Position numbers and translations under genes: made by a program | From: Roseinatronobacter monicus | Lineage (GTDB): Bacteria > Pseudomonadota > Alphaproteobacteria > Rhodobacterales > Rhodobacteraceae | Length of the DNA: 64,000 nucleotides | Reading direction: 5' to 3' | Assembly (NCBI RefSeq): GCF_006716865.1 | Contig: NZ_VFPT01000001.1 | Coordinates: 1,979,001-2,043,000 of the forward strand | Shown: positions 17,103 through 28,735 of the stretch, in pieces | Numbering within the stretch: the first letter of the stretch is position 1 | Layout of the letters: each line of letters begins with the position of its first letter | Notes under the pieces: model-generated | The model's input: the letters and a program-made list of their open reading frames with translations, nothing else | What the model was told of the DNA's origin: nothing | The model's database searches: none

Positions 17103-18569
17103 TTACAGATCCATCAACAAGCGCCGCGGATCTTCCAGCGCTTCTTTCACGCGCACAAGGAAGGTGACAGCGCCTTTGCCATCGACGATCCGGTGATCGT
17201 AGGACAGCGCCAGATACATCATCGGACGGGCCACGATCTGGCCCTTGACGACCATGGGCCGTTCCTGAATCTTGTGCATCCCCAGAATGCCCGATTGTGG
17301 CGGGTTCAGGATCGGCGAAGACATGAGCGAGCCATAAACCCCGCCATTCGAAATGGTGAAAGAACCGCCCTGCATTTCGGCCATCGTCAGCTTGCCATCG
17401 CGCGCACTCTTGCCAAAGGCCCCAATGCGCTTTTCAATCTCGGCAAAGCCCATCTTATGCGCGTCGCGCAGCACTGGCACAACAAGGCCGTTCGGCGTGC
17501 CCACCGCCACGCCCATATGGACATAGTTCTTGTAGACGACATCCGTGCCATCAATCTCGGCGTTGACTTCGGGCACTTCCATCAGCGCATGGCAGCAGGC
17601 TTTCACAAAGAAGGACATAAAGCCCATCTTGACGCCATGCTTCTTCTCGAACTGGTCTTTGTATTCGTTGCGAAGCTCCATGATGCCGCCCATATCCGCC
17701 TCGTTATAGGTGGTCAGCATGGCGGCGGTGTTCTGCGCTTCTTTCAGGCGGCGCGCGATGGTCTGGCGCAGGCGGGTCATCTTGACGCGCTCTTCGCGGG
17801 CCGCATCATCGGCGGGCACAGTCGGCGCAGCCGCTGGGGCCGCCCCGGCTTTCTGGACGTCCTCTTTCATGATGCGCCCGTCGCGGCCTGTCCCTGTCAC
17901 CTGATCCGGCGAAAGTCCCTTTTCCGCCATCAGCTTCTTGGCCGAAGGCGCATCTTCAACATCGCGCCCCCCACCCTCGGATTTGCCTGCCTCGGCTTGC
18001 GGAGCAGAAGCTTTCACACCATCCGCATTGCCGGAAATCACAGCAAGCTTGCCGCCTGCTGCAACGGTGCTACCGCTTTCGGCCAGAATTTCGTTCAGGA
18101 CACCCGCCGCAGGGGATGGCACCTCGACCGAAACCTTGTCGGTTTCCAGCTCGCACAGCATTTCATCCACAGCGACCGTGTCGCCGGGCTTTTTGAACCA
18201 GCTTGCAACTGTCGCCTCGGACACGCTTTCGCCAAGCGACGGCACCATCACATCCACAGTCTCGGCGGAGTTTGCCTTGGGCTTCGCGGCGGCTTTTTCG
18301 GGGGCGGCAGGGGTCGGCGCGTCAGAGCTGCCCGGCTCGGAAATCATCGCAAGCAGCGCATCCGCCCCAACTGTTTCGCCTTCGGCGGCCACGATTTCGC
18401 CCAGTGTTCCGGCAACGGGCGAAGGCACCTCGACGGTAACCTTGTCGGTTTCCAGCTCGCACAGCATTTCATCCACGGCGACCGCGTCGCCGGGTTTCTT
18501 GAACCATGTGGCCACAGTGGCCTCTGAGACGCTTTCGCCCAGGGTGGGGACTCGAACTTCGGTGGACAT
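17103..18569 (-). CDS. sucB: Dihydrolipoyllysine succinyltransferase (E2 of 2-oxoglutarate dehydrogenase), two lipoyl domains
   Basis: A 488-residue E2. It carries two lipoyl domains with lipoylation sites at Lys43 and Lys145 (both in ELETDKV), exactly 102 residues apart, each followed by an Ala/Pro linker. A peripheral subunit-binding domain ([20 protein letters not shown]) and the catalytic domain ending in [14 protein letters not shown] follow. The enzyme transfers succinyl groups to CoA. E. coli SucB has one lipoyl domain; two are found in several alphaproteobacteria. The gene lies 7 bp after sucA. Confidence 0.96.
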   Translation of the reverse strand: MSTEVRVPTLGESVSEATVATWFKKPGDAVAVDEMLCELETDKVTVEVPSPVAGTLGEIVAAEGETVGADALLAMISEPGSSDAPTPAAPEKAAAKPKANSAETVDVMVPSLGESVSEATVASWFKKPGDTVAVDEMLCELETDKVSVEVPSPAAGVLNEILAESGSTVAAGGKLAVISGNADGVKASAPQAEAGKSEGGGRDVEDAPSAKKLMAEKGLSPDQVTGTGRDGRIMKEDVQKAGAAPAAAPTVPADDAAREERVKMTRLRQTIARRLKEAQNTAAMLTTYNEADMGGIMELRNEYKDQFEKKHGVKMGFMSFFVKACCHALMEVPEVNAEIDGTDVVYKNYVHMGVAVGTPNGLVVPVLRDAHKMGFAEIEKRIGAFGKSARDGKLTMAEMQGGSFTISNGGVYGSLMSSPILNPPQSGILGMHKIQERPMVVKGQIVARPMMYLALSYDHRIVDGKGAVTFLVRVKEALEDPRRLLMDL

Positions 18570-18576
18570 ATGTCTG

Positions 18577-21543
18577 TTATCCCTCGATTGTCAGCGCGTC
18601 ATTCACGAGCGCTTCTTGTTGTGCTTTATGCTGGCTGGCAAGCCCTGTCGCGACCGATGCAGAGGCCGTACGCCCGACATAGCGCGGACGTTTGGTTGCA
18701 CCGTTCAGTCGGCTCAGGACCCATTCGATATTGGGCTCGATGAAACTCCACGCGCCCTGATTCTTTGGCTCTTCCTGACACCAGACGATTTCTGCATTCG
18801 GAAAACGCTCCAGCTCTTTCAGCAGCGCCATTGCCGGGAACGGATAGAATTGCTCGACACGCAGCAGATAGATATCGTCGATCCCGCGCGCGTCGCGGGC
18901 TTCCAGCAAGTCGAAATAGACCTTGCCCGAACACATCACCACGCGCTTGATCTTGTCATCGCGCTGCAACTCTGTGTCGCTATTGCCCTTTTGCGCATCA
19001 TCCCAAAGCACCCGGTGGAAGCTCGACCCTTCGGTGAAATCCGCCGCCTCGGAGATGCACAGCTTGTGGCGCAACAGCGATTTGGGCGTCATCAGCACCA
19101 GCGGTTTGCGGAAGCTACGATGAATCTGGCGGCGCAGGATGTGAAAGTAATTCGCCGGAGTTGAGCAGTTGGCGACAATCCAGTTATCCTGTGCACATTG
19201 TTGCAAGAACCGCTCAAGCCGGGCGGAAGAGTGTTCCGGCCCCTGCCCTTCAAACCCATGCGGCAACAGCATCACCAGCCCCGACATGCGCAGCCATTTC
19301 GACTCGCCGGAGGAGATGAACTGATCGAACATGATCTGCGCACCATTGGCAAAGTCGCCAAACTGCGCTTCCCACATCACCAGCGCATTGGGTTCGGCCA
19401 GCGAGTAGCCATATTCAAACCCAAGCACCGCATATTCCGACAGCATGGAGTCGATGACCTCGAAACGCGCCTGCCCTTCTTTGATATTGTTCAAAGGGTA
19501 ATAACGGTCCTCTGTTTGCTGGTCGACAAACGCGGAATGGCGTTGGCTGAAGGTGCCGCGCGTCGAATCCTGCCCGGACAGGCGCACGCGGTAGCCTTCG
19601 GTGACAAGGCTGCCAAAGGCCGCCGCCTCGGCTGTGGCCCAATCAAAGCCCTTGCCAGAGGCAAACATCTCTTTCTTGGTTTCCAGCTGGCGCGCCACAG
19701 TCTTGTGAATGTTGAACCCGTCCGGATACCGCGTCAGCGCTTCGCCCACTTCGGCCAGTGCGTCGGAGGAAATCCACGTCTCGCCGCGCTGGTACTCTTC
19801 GCCTTCGCGGTTGAGGTGCGACCAGCGCCCGTCCAGCCAGTCGGCCTTGTTCGGCTTATAAGTCTTGCCCGCCTCGAATTCGTCATTCAGGAACGCCTGA
19901 CAAGACGCCTTCATGTCTTCGATTTCGCCCTCGGGGATCAGCCCGTCAGCGACCAGACGTTCGGTATAAAGTTGCAGCGTCGATTTGTGCTTTTTGATGC
20001 GGGTATACATCGCGGGGTTGGTGAACATCGGTTCATCCCCCTCGTTATGCCCAAAGCGGCGATAGCAGAAGATGTCGATCACCACATCTTTCAGGAATTT
20101 CTGGCGGAACTCTGTCGCCACTTTGGCAGCATGAACCACCGCTTCCGGGTCATCGCCATTCACATGGAAAATCGGTGCCTCGACCATCAGCGCAATATCG
20201 GTCGGATACGGGCTGGAGCGCGAGAAATGCGGCGCTGTGGTAAAACCGATCTGGTTGTTCACGATGATATGGATCGTGCCGCCCGTGCGGTGCCCGCGCA
20301 GGCCAGACAGGCCAAAACCCTCGGCCACAACGCCTTGCCCAGCAAATGCGGCATCGCCGTGCAGCAACACAGCCACAACCTGCCGGCGCTCTGCATCGTT
20401 CATCTGGTCTTGCTTGGCACGGACCTTGCCGACAACAACAGGGTTCACCGCTTCCAGATGCGACGGGTTCGCGGTCAGGGACAAATGCACGGCGTTGCCG
20501 TCAAATTCACGGTCTGACGAGGCACCCAAATGGTATTTCACATCGCCAGAGCCGTCCACATCTTCAGGCTTGAAGCTCCCGCCCTGAAACTCGTTGAAGA
20601 TCGCGCGATAAGGCTTGCCCATCACATTGGCCAGAATATTCAGGCGGCCCCGATGCGGCATGCCGATGGCGACTTCTTTCAGACCCAGCGCACCGCCACG
20701 CTTGATGATCTGCTCCATCGCCGGAATGGTGGCTTCGCCGCCGTCCAGCCCGAAGCGCTTGGTGCCCATGTATTTGACATGCAGGAATTTCTCGAACCCT
20801 TCAGCCTCGACCATCTTGTTCAGAATCGCGCGGCGACCGTTCTTGGTGAACTGGATTTCCTTGTCCATTCCCTCAATGCGTTCTTTCAGCCAGCCAACCT
20901 GCTCGGGGTCTGAAATATGCATGAATTGCAGCGCGAAGGTGCCACAATAGGTGCGTTGCAGAATATCAATGATCTGGCGCAGGCTGGCCACTTCCAGCCC
21001 CAGCACATTGTCGATGAAAATGGGGCGGTCCAGATCGGCCTCAGTGAAGCCATAGGAGCGCGGGTCAAGTTCCGGGTGCGGCTCTTCCTTGCGCATGCCC
21101 AGCGGGTCCAGATCGGCGACCAGATGGCCCCGGATGCGGTAGGCGCGAATAATCATCAAAGCGCGCAAACTGTCGATCACAGCGGCGCGCACTTGCTCGG
21201 TTGTCAGTGTCACGCCTTGATCGGCCGCTTTCGCAGTGATCTTCTCGGCTGCGGCCTTCTTCTCGGCGATGGGCGCGGCTTGGGGCCACTCGCCGGTCAA
21301 TGCCGAGGTCAACTCATCGGTGGGTTGCTGCGGCCAATCGGTGCGCGCCCAACTTGGCCCCGAGGCGGCGCGCTGCGCATCTTGCGTCCCTTCGCCCAAG
21401 GCACGGAAATATTCGGCCCAGACATCATCTACCGAAGCAGGATCAGCCGCGTGTCGGGCCTGCAACGCCTCGACATACGCGGCATTCTGACCTTCAAGAA
21501 AGGTCTCGCCTTGTATCTGGTCGCTAGGGCTGTGGTCGTTCAT
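18577..21543 (-). CDS. sucA: 2-oxoglutarate dehydrogenase E1 component
   Basis: A 988-residue thiamine-diphosphate enzyme. The N-terminus [17 protein letters not shown] fits the E1o family, as do [18 protein letters not shown], the TPP motif [14 protein letters not shown], and the C-terminal transketolase-like half with [14 protein letters not shown] and [24 protein letters not shown]. It decarboxylates 2-oxoglutarate and passes the succinyl group to the lipoyl arm of SucB. It stands 37 bp after a DUF805 gene and 7 bp before sucB, and is clearly in one operon with them. Confidence 0.98.
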   Translation of the reverse strand: MNDHSPSDQIQGETFLEGQNAAYVEALQARHAADPASVDDVWAEYFRALGEGTQDAQRAASGPSWARTDWPQQPTDELTSALTGEWPQAAPIAEKKAAAEKITAKAADQGVTLTTEQVRAAVIDSLRALMIIRAYRIRGHLVADLDPLGMRKEEPHPELDPRSYGFTEADLDRPIFIDNVLGLEVASLRQIIDILQRTYCGTFALQFMHISDPEQVGWLKERIEGMDKEIQFTKNGRRAILNKMVEAEGFEKFLHVKYMGTKRFGLDGGEATIPAMEQIIKRGGALGLKEVAIGMPHRGRLNILANVMGKPYRAIFNEFQGGSFKPEDVDGSGDVKYHLGASSDREFDGNAVHLSLTANPSHLEAVNPVVVGKVRAKQDQMNDAERRQVVAVLLHGDAAFAGQGVVAEGFGLSGLRGHRTGGTIHIIVNNQIGFTTAPHFSRSSPYPTDIALMVEAPIFHVNGDDPEAVVHAAKVATEFRQKFLKDVVIDIFCYRRFGHNEGDEPMFTNPAMYTRIKKHKSTLQLYTERLVADGLIPEGEIEDMKASCQAFLNDEFEAGKTYKPNKADWLDGRWSHLNREGEEYQRGETWISSDALAEVGEALTRYPDGFNIHKTVARQLETKKEMFASGKGFDWATAEAAAFGSLVTEGYRVRLSGQDSTRGTFSQRHSAFVDQQTEDRYYPLNNIKEGQARFEVIDSMLSEYAVLGFEYGYSLAEPNALVMWEAQFGDFANGAQIMFDQFISSGESKWLRMSGLVMLLPHGFEGQGPEHSSARLERFLQQCAQDNWIVANCSTPANYFHILRRQIHRSFRKPLVLMTPKSLLRHKLCISEAADFTEGSSFHRVLWDDAQKGNSDTELQRDDKIKRVVMCSGKVYFDLLEARDARGIDDIYLLRVEQFYPFPAMALLKELERFPNAEIVWCQEEPKNQGAWSFIEPNIEWVLSRLNGATKRPRYVGRTASASVATGLASQHKAQQEALVNDALTIEG

Positions 21544-21580
21544 AAGAGCACCTCTATGGTACTGAAGGGTTTGATATCAG

Positions 21581-22069
21581 TCACTTGACACGGGGTTCCG
21601 GGCCGAACTTGTTGTCACCGCGCTGGCTGCGGCGGGTCATCCACCAGATGATTACGACACCAGCGATAAATTGCGCCACGGCCAGCAGCGCAACAATACC
21701 TGCCTGCCCGTGCATGCGGCCTGCTTGGTGCATGTCGCCAAAGCCACCCTGCATCATGTTTGCGGACAGGCTGCCAACCATCAGCGATGAAATCACCACG
21801 ATGACGACAGGCACAACAAGGTACCAACCGGGGCGTCCAGTATCCTGAAGCCTGCGCCAGCCAACGGCCAGAAACGGCACAAAAGTGACCAGTTGGAACA
21901 GGCGCACCAGCCAGTTTCCAGTCATGCCCAAAGCCGCTTGGACAAGCGCAAGCGCGAATGCACCTGCAAAGACGAACAGGAAGAACCACCAATATTCGGG
22001 GCGGCGTGACCGCCCCGAAAAGTTTAGCGAATTCTCGAAACCGCTTTTCACTGCATCCGTAAACGTCAT
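21581..22069 (-). CDS. DUF805 family membrane protein
   Basis: A 162-residue protein with four predicted membrane segments and the DUF805 features FSGRSRRPEYWWFFLF and GWRRLQDTGRPGWY. The family (E. coli YhaH-like) has no defined function. It lies between sucD and sucA in the TCA block, 29 bp after sucD, and is thus probably co-transcribed with them. No functional link to 2-oxoglutarate oxidation is known. Confidence 0.88.
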   Translation of the reverse strand: MTFTDAVKSGFENSLNFSGRSRRPEYWWFFLFVFAGAFALALVQAALGMTGNWLVRLFQLVTFVPFLAVGWRRLQDTGRPGWYLVVPVVIVVISSLMVGSLSANMMQGGFGDMHQAGRMHGQAGIVALLAVAQFIAGVVIIWWMTRRSQRGDNKFGPEPRVK

Positions 22070-22098
22070 GGCTGCGCCCCTCCTGAAGGCGTCGCGGA

Positions 22099-22983
22099 TT
22101 ACTTGCCGATCGCCTTGAGCACGGCTTCACCCAGACCCGCCGGGCTATCAGCCACCACGATCCCGGCGCTTTTCATCGCCTCGATCTTGTCTTCGGCACC
22201 GCCCTTGCCACCGGCAACGATTGCGCCCGCATGACCCATGCGCCGACCGGGAGGGGCTGTGCGCCCCGCGATAAAGCCCGCAACAGGTTTCTTGCGCCCG
22301 CGCTTTGCTTCATCTTTCAGGAATTGCGCAGCTTCTTCTTCGGCACTGCCGCCGATCTCACCGATCATGATGATCGAATGGGTTTCATCATCGGCCAAGA
22401 ACCATTCCAGCACATCAAGATGCTCGGTGCCCTTGACCGGATCGCCGCCGATCCCCACGCAGGTGGACTGACCAAGGCCAACATCCGTTGTCTGCTTGAC
22501 CGCTTCATAGGTCAGCGTGCCCGAACGCGACACCACGCCAACCGAACCCCGGCGGTGAATATGGCCGGGCATAATGCCGATCTTGCAGGCATCGGGTGTG
22601 ATGACACCGGGGCAGTTGGGGCCGATCAGGACCGACTTGCTGCCTTCGAGTGCGCGCTTCACGCGCATCATGTCCAGAACCGGAATGCCTTCGGTGATGC
22701 ACACGATCAACTCCATCTCAGCGTCAATCGCCTCAAGGATCGAGTCGGCCGCGAAGGGCGGCGGCACATAGATGACGCTGGCATTCGCTTCTGTTTTGGC
22801 TTTCGCCTCATGGACCGAGTTGAACACAGGCAGGTCCAGATGGGTTTGCCCACCTTTGCCCGGTGTCACACCACCAACCATTTGCGTGCCATAGGCAATC
22901 GCCTGCTCGGAATGGAATGTCCCCTGAGAGCCGGTAAAACCCTGACAGATGACCTTCGTGTTTTTGTCGACAAGAACTGCCAT
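22099..22983 (-). CDS. sucD: Succinyl-CoA synthetase alpha subunit
   Basis: A 294-residue alpha subunit: CoA-binding Rossmann domain with [22 protein letters not shown], the [20 protein letters not shown] loop, and the phosphohistidine site in [18 protein letters not shown]. With SucC it makes ATP or GTP from succinyl-CoA. It follows sucC by 5 bp and ends 29 bp before the DUF805 gene. Confidence 0.98.
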   Translation of the reverse strand: MAVLVDKNTKVICQGFTGSQGTFHSEQAIAYGTQMVGGVTPGKGGQTHLDLPVFNSVHEAKAKTEANASVIYVPPPFAADSILEAIDAEMELIVCITEGIPVLDMMRVKRALEGSKSVLIGPNCPGVITPDACKIGIMPGHIHRRGSVGVVSRSGTLTYEAVKQTTDVGLGQSTCVGIGGDPVKGTEHLDVLEWFLADDETHSIIMIGEIGGSAEEEAAQFLKDEAKRGRKKPVAGFIAGRTAPPGRRMGHAGAIVAGGKGGAEDKIEAMKSAGIVVADSPAGLGEAVLKAIGK

Positions 22984-22988
22984 CGGAC

Positions 22989-24182
22989 TTACCCCTTCAC
23001 CGCTTTAACGATTTTTTCTGCTGCATCCGAAAGGTTGTCAGCAGCGATCACATTCAGGCCAGAGCCCGCGATGATTTCCTTGCCTTTCTCGACATTCGTG
23101 CCTTCCAAACGCACCACCAGCGGCACCTGTAGACCCACATCTTTCACGGCGGCAATCACGCCTTCCGCAATGATGTCACAGCGCATGATCCCGCCAAAGA
23201 TATTGACAAGAATGCCCTTCACATTGGGGTCGGATGTAATGATCTTGAACGCCTCGGTGACTTTCTCCTTGGTGGCACCGCCGCCAACATCCAGAAAGTT
23301 GGCAGGCTCTGCGCCATAGAGCTTGATGATGTCCATCGTCGCCATCGCCAGACCTGCACCATTGACCATGCAGCCAATCTCGCCATCCAGCGCGATGTAG
23401 TTCAGGTCATACTTGCTGGCGGCCAGTTCTTTGGGGTCTTCTTCCGTCTCGTCGCGCAGGGCAAGTATGTCGGCCTGGCGATACAAAGAGTTGGAATCGA
23501 AGCCCATCTTGGCATCAAGACATTTCAGATCGCCCGTGTCGGTGACGATCAGCGGGTTGATCTCGACCATCTCGGCGTCGCGTTCAACGAAAAGCTTGTA
23601 GAGTTTGCTGACCAGATCAACGCATTGCTTGATCTGCTTGCCTTCCAGCCCCAAAGCAAAGGCCACGCGGCGGCCGTGGAAGCCCTGAATACCGGTTGCC
23701 GGATCAATGCTGAATGACAGCAGTTTTTCCGGTGTGTTTGCGGCAACTTCTTCAATATCCATGCCGCCTTCGGTCGAGACAACAAAGCTGATCCGGCTGC
23801 TGACACGGTCGACCAGAAGTGCAAGATACAACTCGCGCTCGATCTCCGAGCCATCCTCAATATAGATGCGGTTGACCTGCTTGCCCGCGGGGCCGGTCTG
23901 ATGCGTCACCAATGTGCGCCCCAGCATCTGCTTGGTATGCTCTTCAGCCTCGGCCACGGATCTGGCAAGGCGGACACCGCCCTTTTCACCCGCAGACGCT
24001 TCTTTGAAGCTGCCCTTGCCGCGTCCACCTGCATGGATCTGCGCCTTGATCACCCAAAGCGGCCCATCAAGTTCACCCGCAGCACTTTTCGCTTCTTCGG
24101 CCTTGAAAACGATGCGACCATCCGAAACAGGCACCCCGTAAGAGCGCAGAAGCCCTTTTGCCTGATACTCATGAATATTCAT
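22989..24182 (-). CDS. sucC: Succinyl-CoA synthetase beta subunit
   Basis: A 397-residue ATP-grasp subunit beginning [19 protein letters not shown], with [13 protein letters not shown] near the nucleotide site, [21 protein letters not shown] and the C-terminal [17 protein letters not shown]. It is the first gene of the sucCD-sucAB-lpd run. Its upstream region, 24183 to 24380, contains two GTGATCAC palindromes that may be operator sites. Confidence 0.98.
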   Translation of the reverse strand: MNIHEYQAKGLLRSYGVPVSDGRIVFKAEEAKSAAGELDGPLWVIKAQIHAGGRGKGSFKEASAGEKGGVRLARSVAEAEEHTKQMLGRTLVTHQTGPAGKQVNRIYIEDGSEIERELYLALLVDRVSSRISFVVSTEGGMDIEEVAANTPEKLLSFSIDPATGIQGFHGRRVAFALGLEGKQIKQCVDLVSKLYKLFVERDAEMVEINPLIVTDTGDLKCLDAKMGFDSNSLYRQADILALRDETEEDPKELAASKYDLNYIALDGEIGCMVNGAGLAMATMDIIKLYGAEPANFLDVGGGATKEKVTEAFKIITSDPNVKGILVNIFGGIMRCDIIAEGVIAAVKDVGLQVPLVVRLEGTNVEKGKEIIAGSGLNVIAADNLSDAAEKIVKAVKG

Positions 24183-24284
24183 GAAACTGTCCCATTTCTG
24201 CTGTTACTCATCCGTGCATCGCAGATTCAGAGTGAAAAACAATGGAAATCTTCTGTAAAATATGACATTCAGCGGAAAATAGAA

Positions 24285-24323
24285 GATTTGTGATCACTGT
24301 TTTCAAACGTGTGATCACAAATC
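24285..24323. promoter_or_regulatory. 13-bp inverted repeat with two GTGATCAC palindromes upstream of sucC
   Basis: GATTTGTGATCAC at 24285-24297 is matched by its exact complement at 24311-24323, with a 13-base spacer. Each arm contains the 8-bp palindrome GTGATCAC. The palindrome centres are 21 bp apart, two helical turns. This fits a site for a dimer-of-dimers regulator about 100 bp upstream of the sucC start. No T tract follows either arm, so it is unlikely to be a terminator. The regulator cannot be named. Confidence 0.55.
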
Positions 24324-24380
24324 CTGACCCCTTGCGGCCTGTCATTGCAATTATCCCACGAATGCTAGGTTTTCATTTGA

Positions 24381-24408
24381 AAAAGGCCGCGCATTTGCGC
24401 GGCCTTTT
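24381..24408 (-). terminator. Rho-independent terminator of mdh
   Basis: A 12-bp perfect stem AAAAGGCCGCGC/GCGCGGCCTTTT with the loop ATTT lies 21 bp after the mdh stop. On the minus strand it ends in a T run, so mdh is separated from the suc genes by a terminator followed by a fresh promoter region. Confidence 0.85.
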
Positions 24409-24429
24409 GTGTCTTACCGTGCCATCAGA

Positions 24430-25416
<987 letters not shown>

Positions 25417-25587
25417 TTACGCCACTTGCCTAGAGCCTTAACCCCTGCGACGCAAGGGTATCACAGGGCATCACCCGCGTGTGAGCGGCCTGATAGCGCC
25501 CACATGGCTATGTTATTCTGTTTGTGACCTGCGGCGCGGCGCGTGTGGCACTGTCCTTGCAGCCCCAAAGCCGCTGCGCGACAGCAT

Positions 25588-27363
25588 TCACCGCTCTGTC
25601 AGCTTCAACTCAATCCGGCGATTGCGCGCGCGCGCCTCGGGCGTATTGGCCGTGTCCACGGGGCGATATTCGCCAAATCCGGTCGCCGCGAGTCGCTCTG
25701 GCGGAAAGCCCAACTCATCTGTCATGAAACGCACCACAGACAAGGCGCGGGCCTGACTAAGCGCCCAGTTGTCACTCCATTCGGCCCCCGGACCCAGCGC
25801 CAGATTGTCAGTGTGGCCATCCACACGCAAAATCCAGTCAATCTCTGGCGGAATGCGGTCCGACACATCGCGCAGGATACTTACCACATTGGCAATCTGT
25901 GCCTGTCCGCCAGATGCAAGATCGGCAGAGCCAAGCTCGAACAGCACTTCGGACGAGAAAACGAATCTGTCTCCCACAATCTGGATTTCATCAAGCCCTT
26001 CTAGCACTTCGCGCAGACGCCCGAAAAATTCGGACTGGAACCGCTCCAACCGTTCGCGTTCGGCAGATTCGAGTTCGGCGCGGGCACGCTGTTCAACAGC
26101 AAGTTGCGCCAAAGCCATGTTCAGATCAGCGCCTAGGCTTTCAATCTGGGTCTGGGACGCTTCTTCGCGTGCCCGCACATCCCCCAGCAAATCCTGCAAG
26201 CTGCCCACCTGCCCGCGCAAACTTGCCACCTGCTGGTTCAGAACTTCAAGGCGGCGCTGGTCTTCAAGGGATTGCGCCTCTCGCTCGGACAGGCTTTGCT
26301 CTGCCATTGCGCGCAATGCGGCAAGACGCTCGCGCTCGGAAATCTCTTGCTGAAGTGCGGCCTCTGCCTCTGCCTGTCCCTCGCGGGCGGCGGCAAGCAA
26401 GGTCAGTGTTTCCTCGGCGCGGCGGCGCTGCTCTTCTAGTGACAGGGTCATGGCTGTCAGTTCCGCATCAGCGCTTTCCAGCCGTGCGCGCAACGCTTCT
26501 GCGGCGGCGGCATCGGCCAGTCGACGGCGCTCTTCAGCGCTCAATTCAGTTTCGACATCGGCCAGACGCTCGCGCAAGGCTTCTGCGGCGGCGCGCTCGG
26601 CCAAGGCTGCTTGCTCTGCTGCATCAAGTTCACTGCGCAGACTGTCCTCAACACTGGCCTGATCCTGTACGCGGTCCTCAGCCGCCGCCAGTTGGGCGGA
26701 AAGCTGCGCCAGTGTGGCCTCTTGCGCCACGGCTTCGGCCTGCGATTGCGCCAAAGCTGCCTCGACCGCTTCGGCGCGCGCCGCTGCAAGGCGCGCAGCC
26801 TCGGCTTCGGCGTCCAATTCATCGCGCAAGGACGCAAGTGCCAGTTGCAACGCCTCTTGCTCGGACAGAAGTTCCGCCTGTGCCGCATCCATTTCGGCCA
26901 GATCCGCGCTTAGGGCATCCCCACGCGCCACAGCAGTATCCCGCGCCGAAATCAGGGCTGCGACCTGCGCCTCAAAATCTGTGATGCGTGCTTCGGCCGC
27001 ACTCAGCGCACTTTCGCGCGCAGCCAGATCGTCCGAAAGCGCGGATATCTGCGCCATTTGTGCCGCTGCAAGCGCGCGCGCCTGATCAAGGTCGCCTTCC
27101 ATTGCGCCAAGCTCGCTCTCAAGCGAGGAAATCCGCGCCCGCGACAACCCCAGCGCATCTGCAAGGGTTGCAACCTCGGCAGACAGCCCTTCGAGTTGGG
27201 TGTCCTGCGCGGTGATCGTGTCGCGCAAAACGAATTGCACGATCATGAAAATCGACAGCACGAACATCAGCACCAGCAAAAGGGCGGTCATGGCATCGAC
27301 GAAGCCCGGCCAGATCGCCCCGCTTACATCGCGCCGTTGCCCAGTTCTGCGCGCCAGCGCCAT
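25588..27363 (-). CDS. OmpA/MotB-type protein with long coiled coil, partner of the ExbB-like protein
   Basis: A 591-residue protein. One N-terminal membrane segment (FVDAMTALLLVLMFVLSIFMIV, about residues 22-45) is followed by a coiled coil of roughly 350 residues rich in Ala, Glu, Gln and Arg (many EAL/RAR heptads). A C-terminal OmpA peptidoglycan-binding domain follows (LRVDGHTDNLALG, LSQARALSVVRFM, GFGEYRPVDTANTPEARARNRRIELKL). The layout is that of MotB or of motor-linked proteins such as ZorB, with a much longer stalk. It starts 3 bp after the ExbB-like gene and surely forms a pair with it. It is not near the flagellar genes. Confidence 0.85.
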   Translation of the reverse strand: MALARRTGQRRDVSGAIWPGFVDAMTALLLVLMFVLSIFMIVQFVLRDTITAQDTQLEGLSAEVATLADALGLSRARISSLESELGAMEGDLDQARALAAAQMAQISALSDDLAARESALSAAEARITDFEAQVAALISARDTAVARGDALSADLAEMDAAQAELLSEQEALQLALASLRDELDAEAEAARLAAARAEAVEAALAQSQAEAVAQEATLAQLSAQLAAAEDRVQDQASVEDSLRSELDAAEQAALAERAAAEALRERLADVETELSAEERRRLADAAAAEALRARLESADAELTAMTLSLEEQRRRAEETLTLLAAAREGQAEAEAALQQEISERERLAALRAMAEQSLSEREAQSLEDQRRLEVLNQQVASLRGQVGSLQDLLGDVRAREEASQTQIESLGADLNMALAQLAVEQRARAELESAERERLERFQSEFFGRLREVLEGLDEIQIVGDRFVFSSEVLFELGSADLASGGQAQIANVVSILRDVSDRIPPEIDWILRVDGHTDNLALGPGAEWSDNWALSQARALSVVRFMTDELGFPPERLAATGFGEYRPVDTANTPEARARNRRIELKLTER

Positions 27364-27366
27364 CGC

Positions 27367-28572
27367 TTACTCTCCATCCCGACGGGCGCTGAAACCTGAG
27401 CGTGACAACTGCCGGACAGCCAATGTCAACGACGACAAGTCCGAGCGCAGATCGGCAGTGGTCTCCACCCGTCCGGCGGAAATCTCTTCGGCAATCCGCA
27501 ACATCTGGCTGTCGATATTGCGCAACCGCAACCGAATTTCTGCTTGCGCAGAGGGGCCGTTTTCATCTGCAAAGTGGCGCAGATGCTGCAACAGCGCATC
27601 CTGACCATCGGCAATGCGCAACAACGCAGGTGCGACATTGGCATCCGGTCCCGCCGCGTTCATTCCCGCGCCAGAGGCAAGCCGGTCGACAGCTTCCGCC
27701 AGTCCCCCCAGCGCCTGATCAATTTGCGCGCGTTCCTGATCGGCATGCACCTGTTGTCGGTACATTGCCTCCATCTGCTCGACCATTCCATCTAGAACCT
27801 GAACAACTGCGCCCATTTCGGCGCCCTGTTCCTGATCGCCGACAACGCCCAGACGGGTGATCGAGCTCAGCCATTCTTCCAACTGGCGGTAGAACCGGTT
27901 TTGACCGTGGCCAGCAAACAATTCCAGCATGCCCACGACCAGCGATCCGGCCAGCCCCAGAAGCGACGAGGAAAAGGCCGTACCCATTCCGCCCAACTGC
28001 GCCTCTAGCCCGGTCATCAGGTTCTCAAAAACCTGAATGCCTGTCTCATTGTCTTCGGGCGCGAGCGAGCGGATCGTATCCACCACCGCCGGAACAGTTG
28101 TCGCCAGCCCGTAAAACGTACCCAACAGACCCAGAAAGATCAGCAGCGAAATGATGTAGCGCGTGATGTCGCGCAATTCGTCCAGCCGTGTCGCCACGGA
28201 ATCGAGGATCGACGAGGCCGAGCTGGACCCGATCTGGCTGCCCCGCCCCCGCCCGCGCAACAACGCGGCCAGTGGCATCAACAGCGCGGGTGGCGCAGTG
28301 GCTTCGTGCCCCGGTGTTCCGCTTGCGAAACCCTCAATCCAGATGATCGACCGATTAAGCTGGATCACCTGCCAGAAGGTTGCGAAAACACCCACGACGA
28401 AAACGAAAAAGATAAACCCGTTCAGCCAGATATTCGACAGAAATATCCCTGAAACGGCAGGGAGCGCAAACCATGTCCCAACTGTGACAAGCGCGATGAC
28501 GACAAGCATCATCACGATCTGCCGCACCGGGCGGGAAAACTGTGTCTGCACCCCAATTTGGGATCTGGCCAT
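27367..28572 (-). CDS. MotA/TolQ/ExbB-type proton channel protein
   Basis: A 401-residue membrane protein. Two N-terminal membrane segments (IVMMLVVIALVTVGTWFALP and GFIFFVFVVGVFATFWQVI) are followed by a cytosolic loop and two more (IISLLIFLGLLGTFYGLATTVP; GMGTAFSSSLLGLAGSLVVGMLE), the last two forming the ExbB/MotA core. A C-terminal helical tail of about 160 residues follows. It presumably forms an ion-driven unit with the OmpA-type protein downstream. The ATG at 28572 is preferred over 28608 because the family starts near MARSQ; AGGA lies upstream. Confidence 0.85.
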   Translation of the reverse strand: MARSQIGVQTQFSRPVRQIVMMLVVIALVTVGTWFALPAVSGIFLSNIWLNGFIFFVFVVGVFATFWQVIQLNRSIIWIEGFASGTPGHEATAPPALLMPLAALLRGRGRGSQIGSSSASSILDSVATRLDELRDITRYIISLLIFLGLLGTFYGLATTVPAVVDTIRSLAPEDNETGIQVFENLMTGLEAQLGGMGTAFSSSLLGLAGSLVVGMLELFAGHGQNRFYRQLEEWLSSITRLGVVGDQEQGAEMGAVVQVLDGMVEQMEAMYRQQVHADQERAQIDQALGGLAEAVDRLASGAGMNAAGPDANVAPALLRIADGQDALLQHLRHFADENGPSAQAEIRLRLRNIDSQMLRIAEEISAGRVETTADLRSDLSSLTLAVRQLSRSGFSARRDGE

Positions 28573-28735
28573 GATCGGGTGTCCTGATCCTCTTGTAACT
28601 GAAATCACCCTAAGTCAGTCTCTGCGCACTGCCAACAACGTTTTGTGCGCACACAAGAAATATTCCTGTGCCTGCTCAATGGCCAAGCGCGCCCCAGCGC
28701 TATTGCGGGAACTGATCTCGCGCCTTTCGGACTGA

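Noticed and set aside
16842..18527. 561-codon plus-strand frame antisense to sucB and MAPEG
   Set aside because: His-rich, motif-free translation opposite a complete SucB; a shadow of GC-rich codon use.
25588..28572. Zorya anti-phage system
   Set aside because: Motor-like proteins are present, but no ZorC, ZorD or ZorE-like gene is adjacent; the neighbours are mdh and carA.
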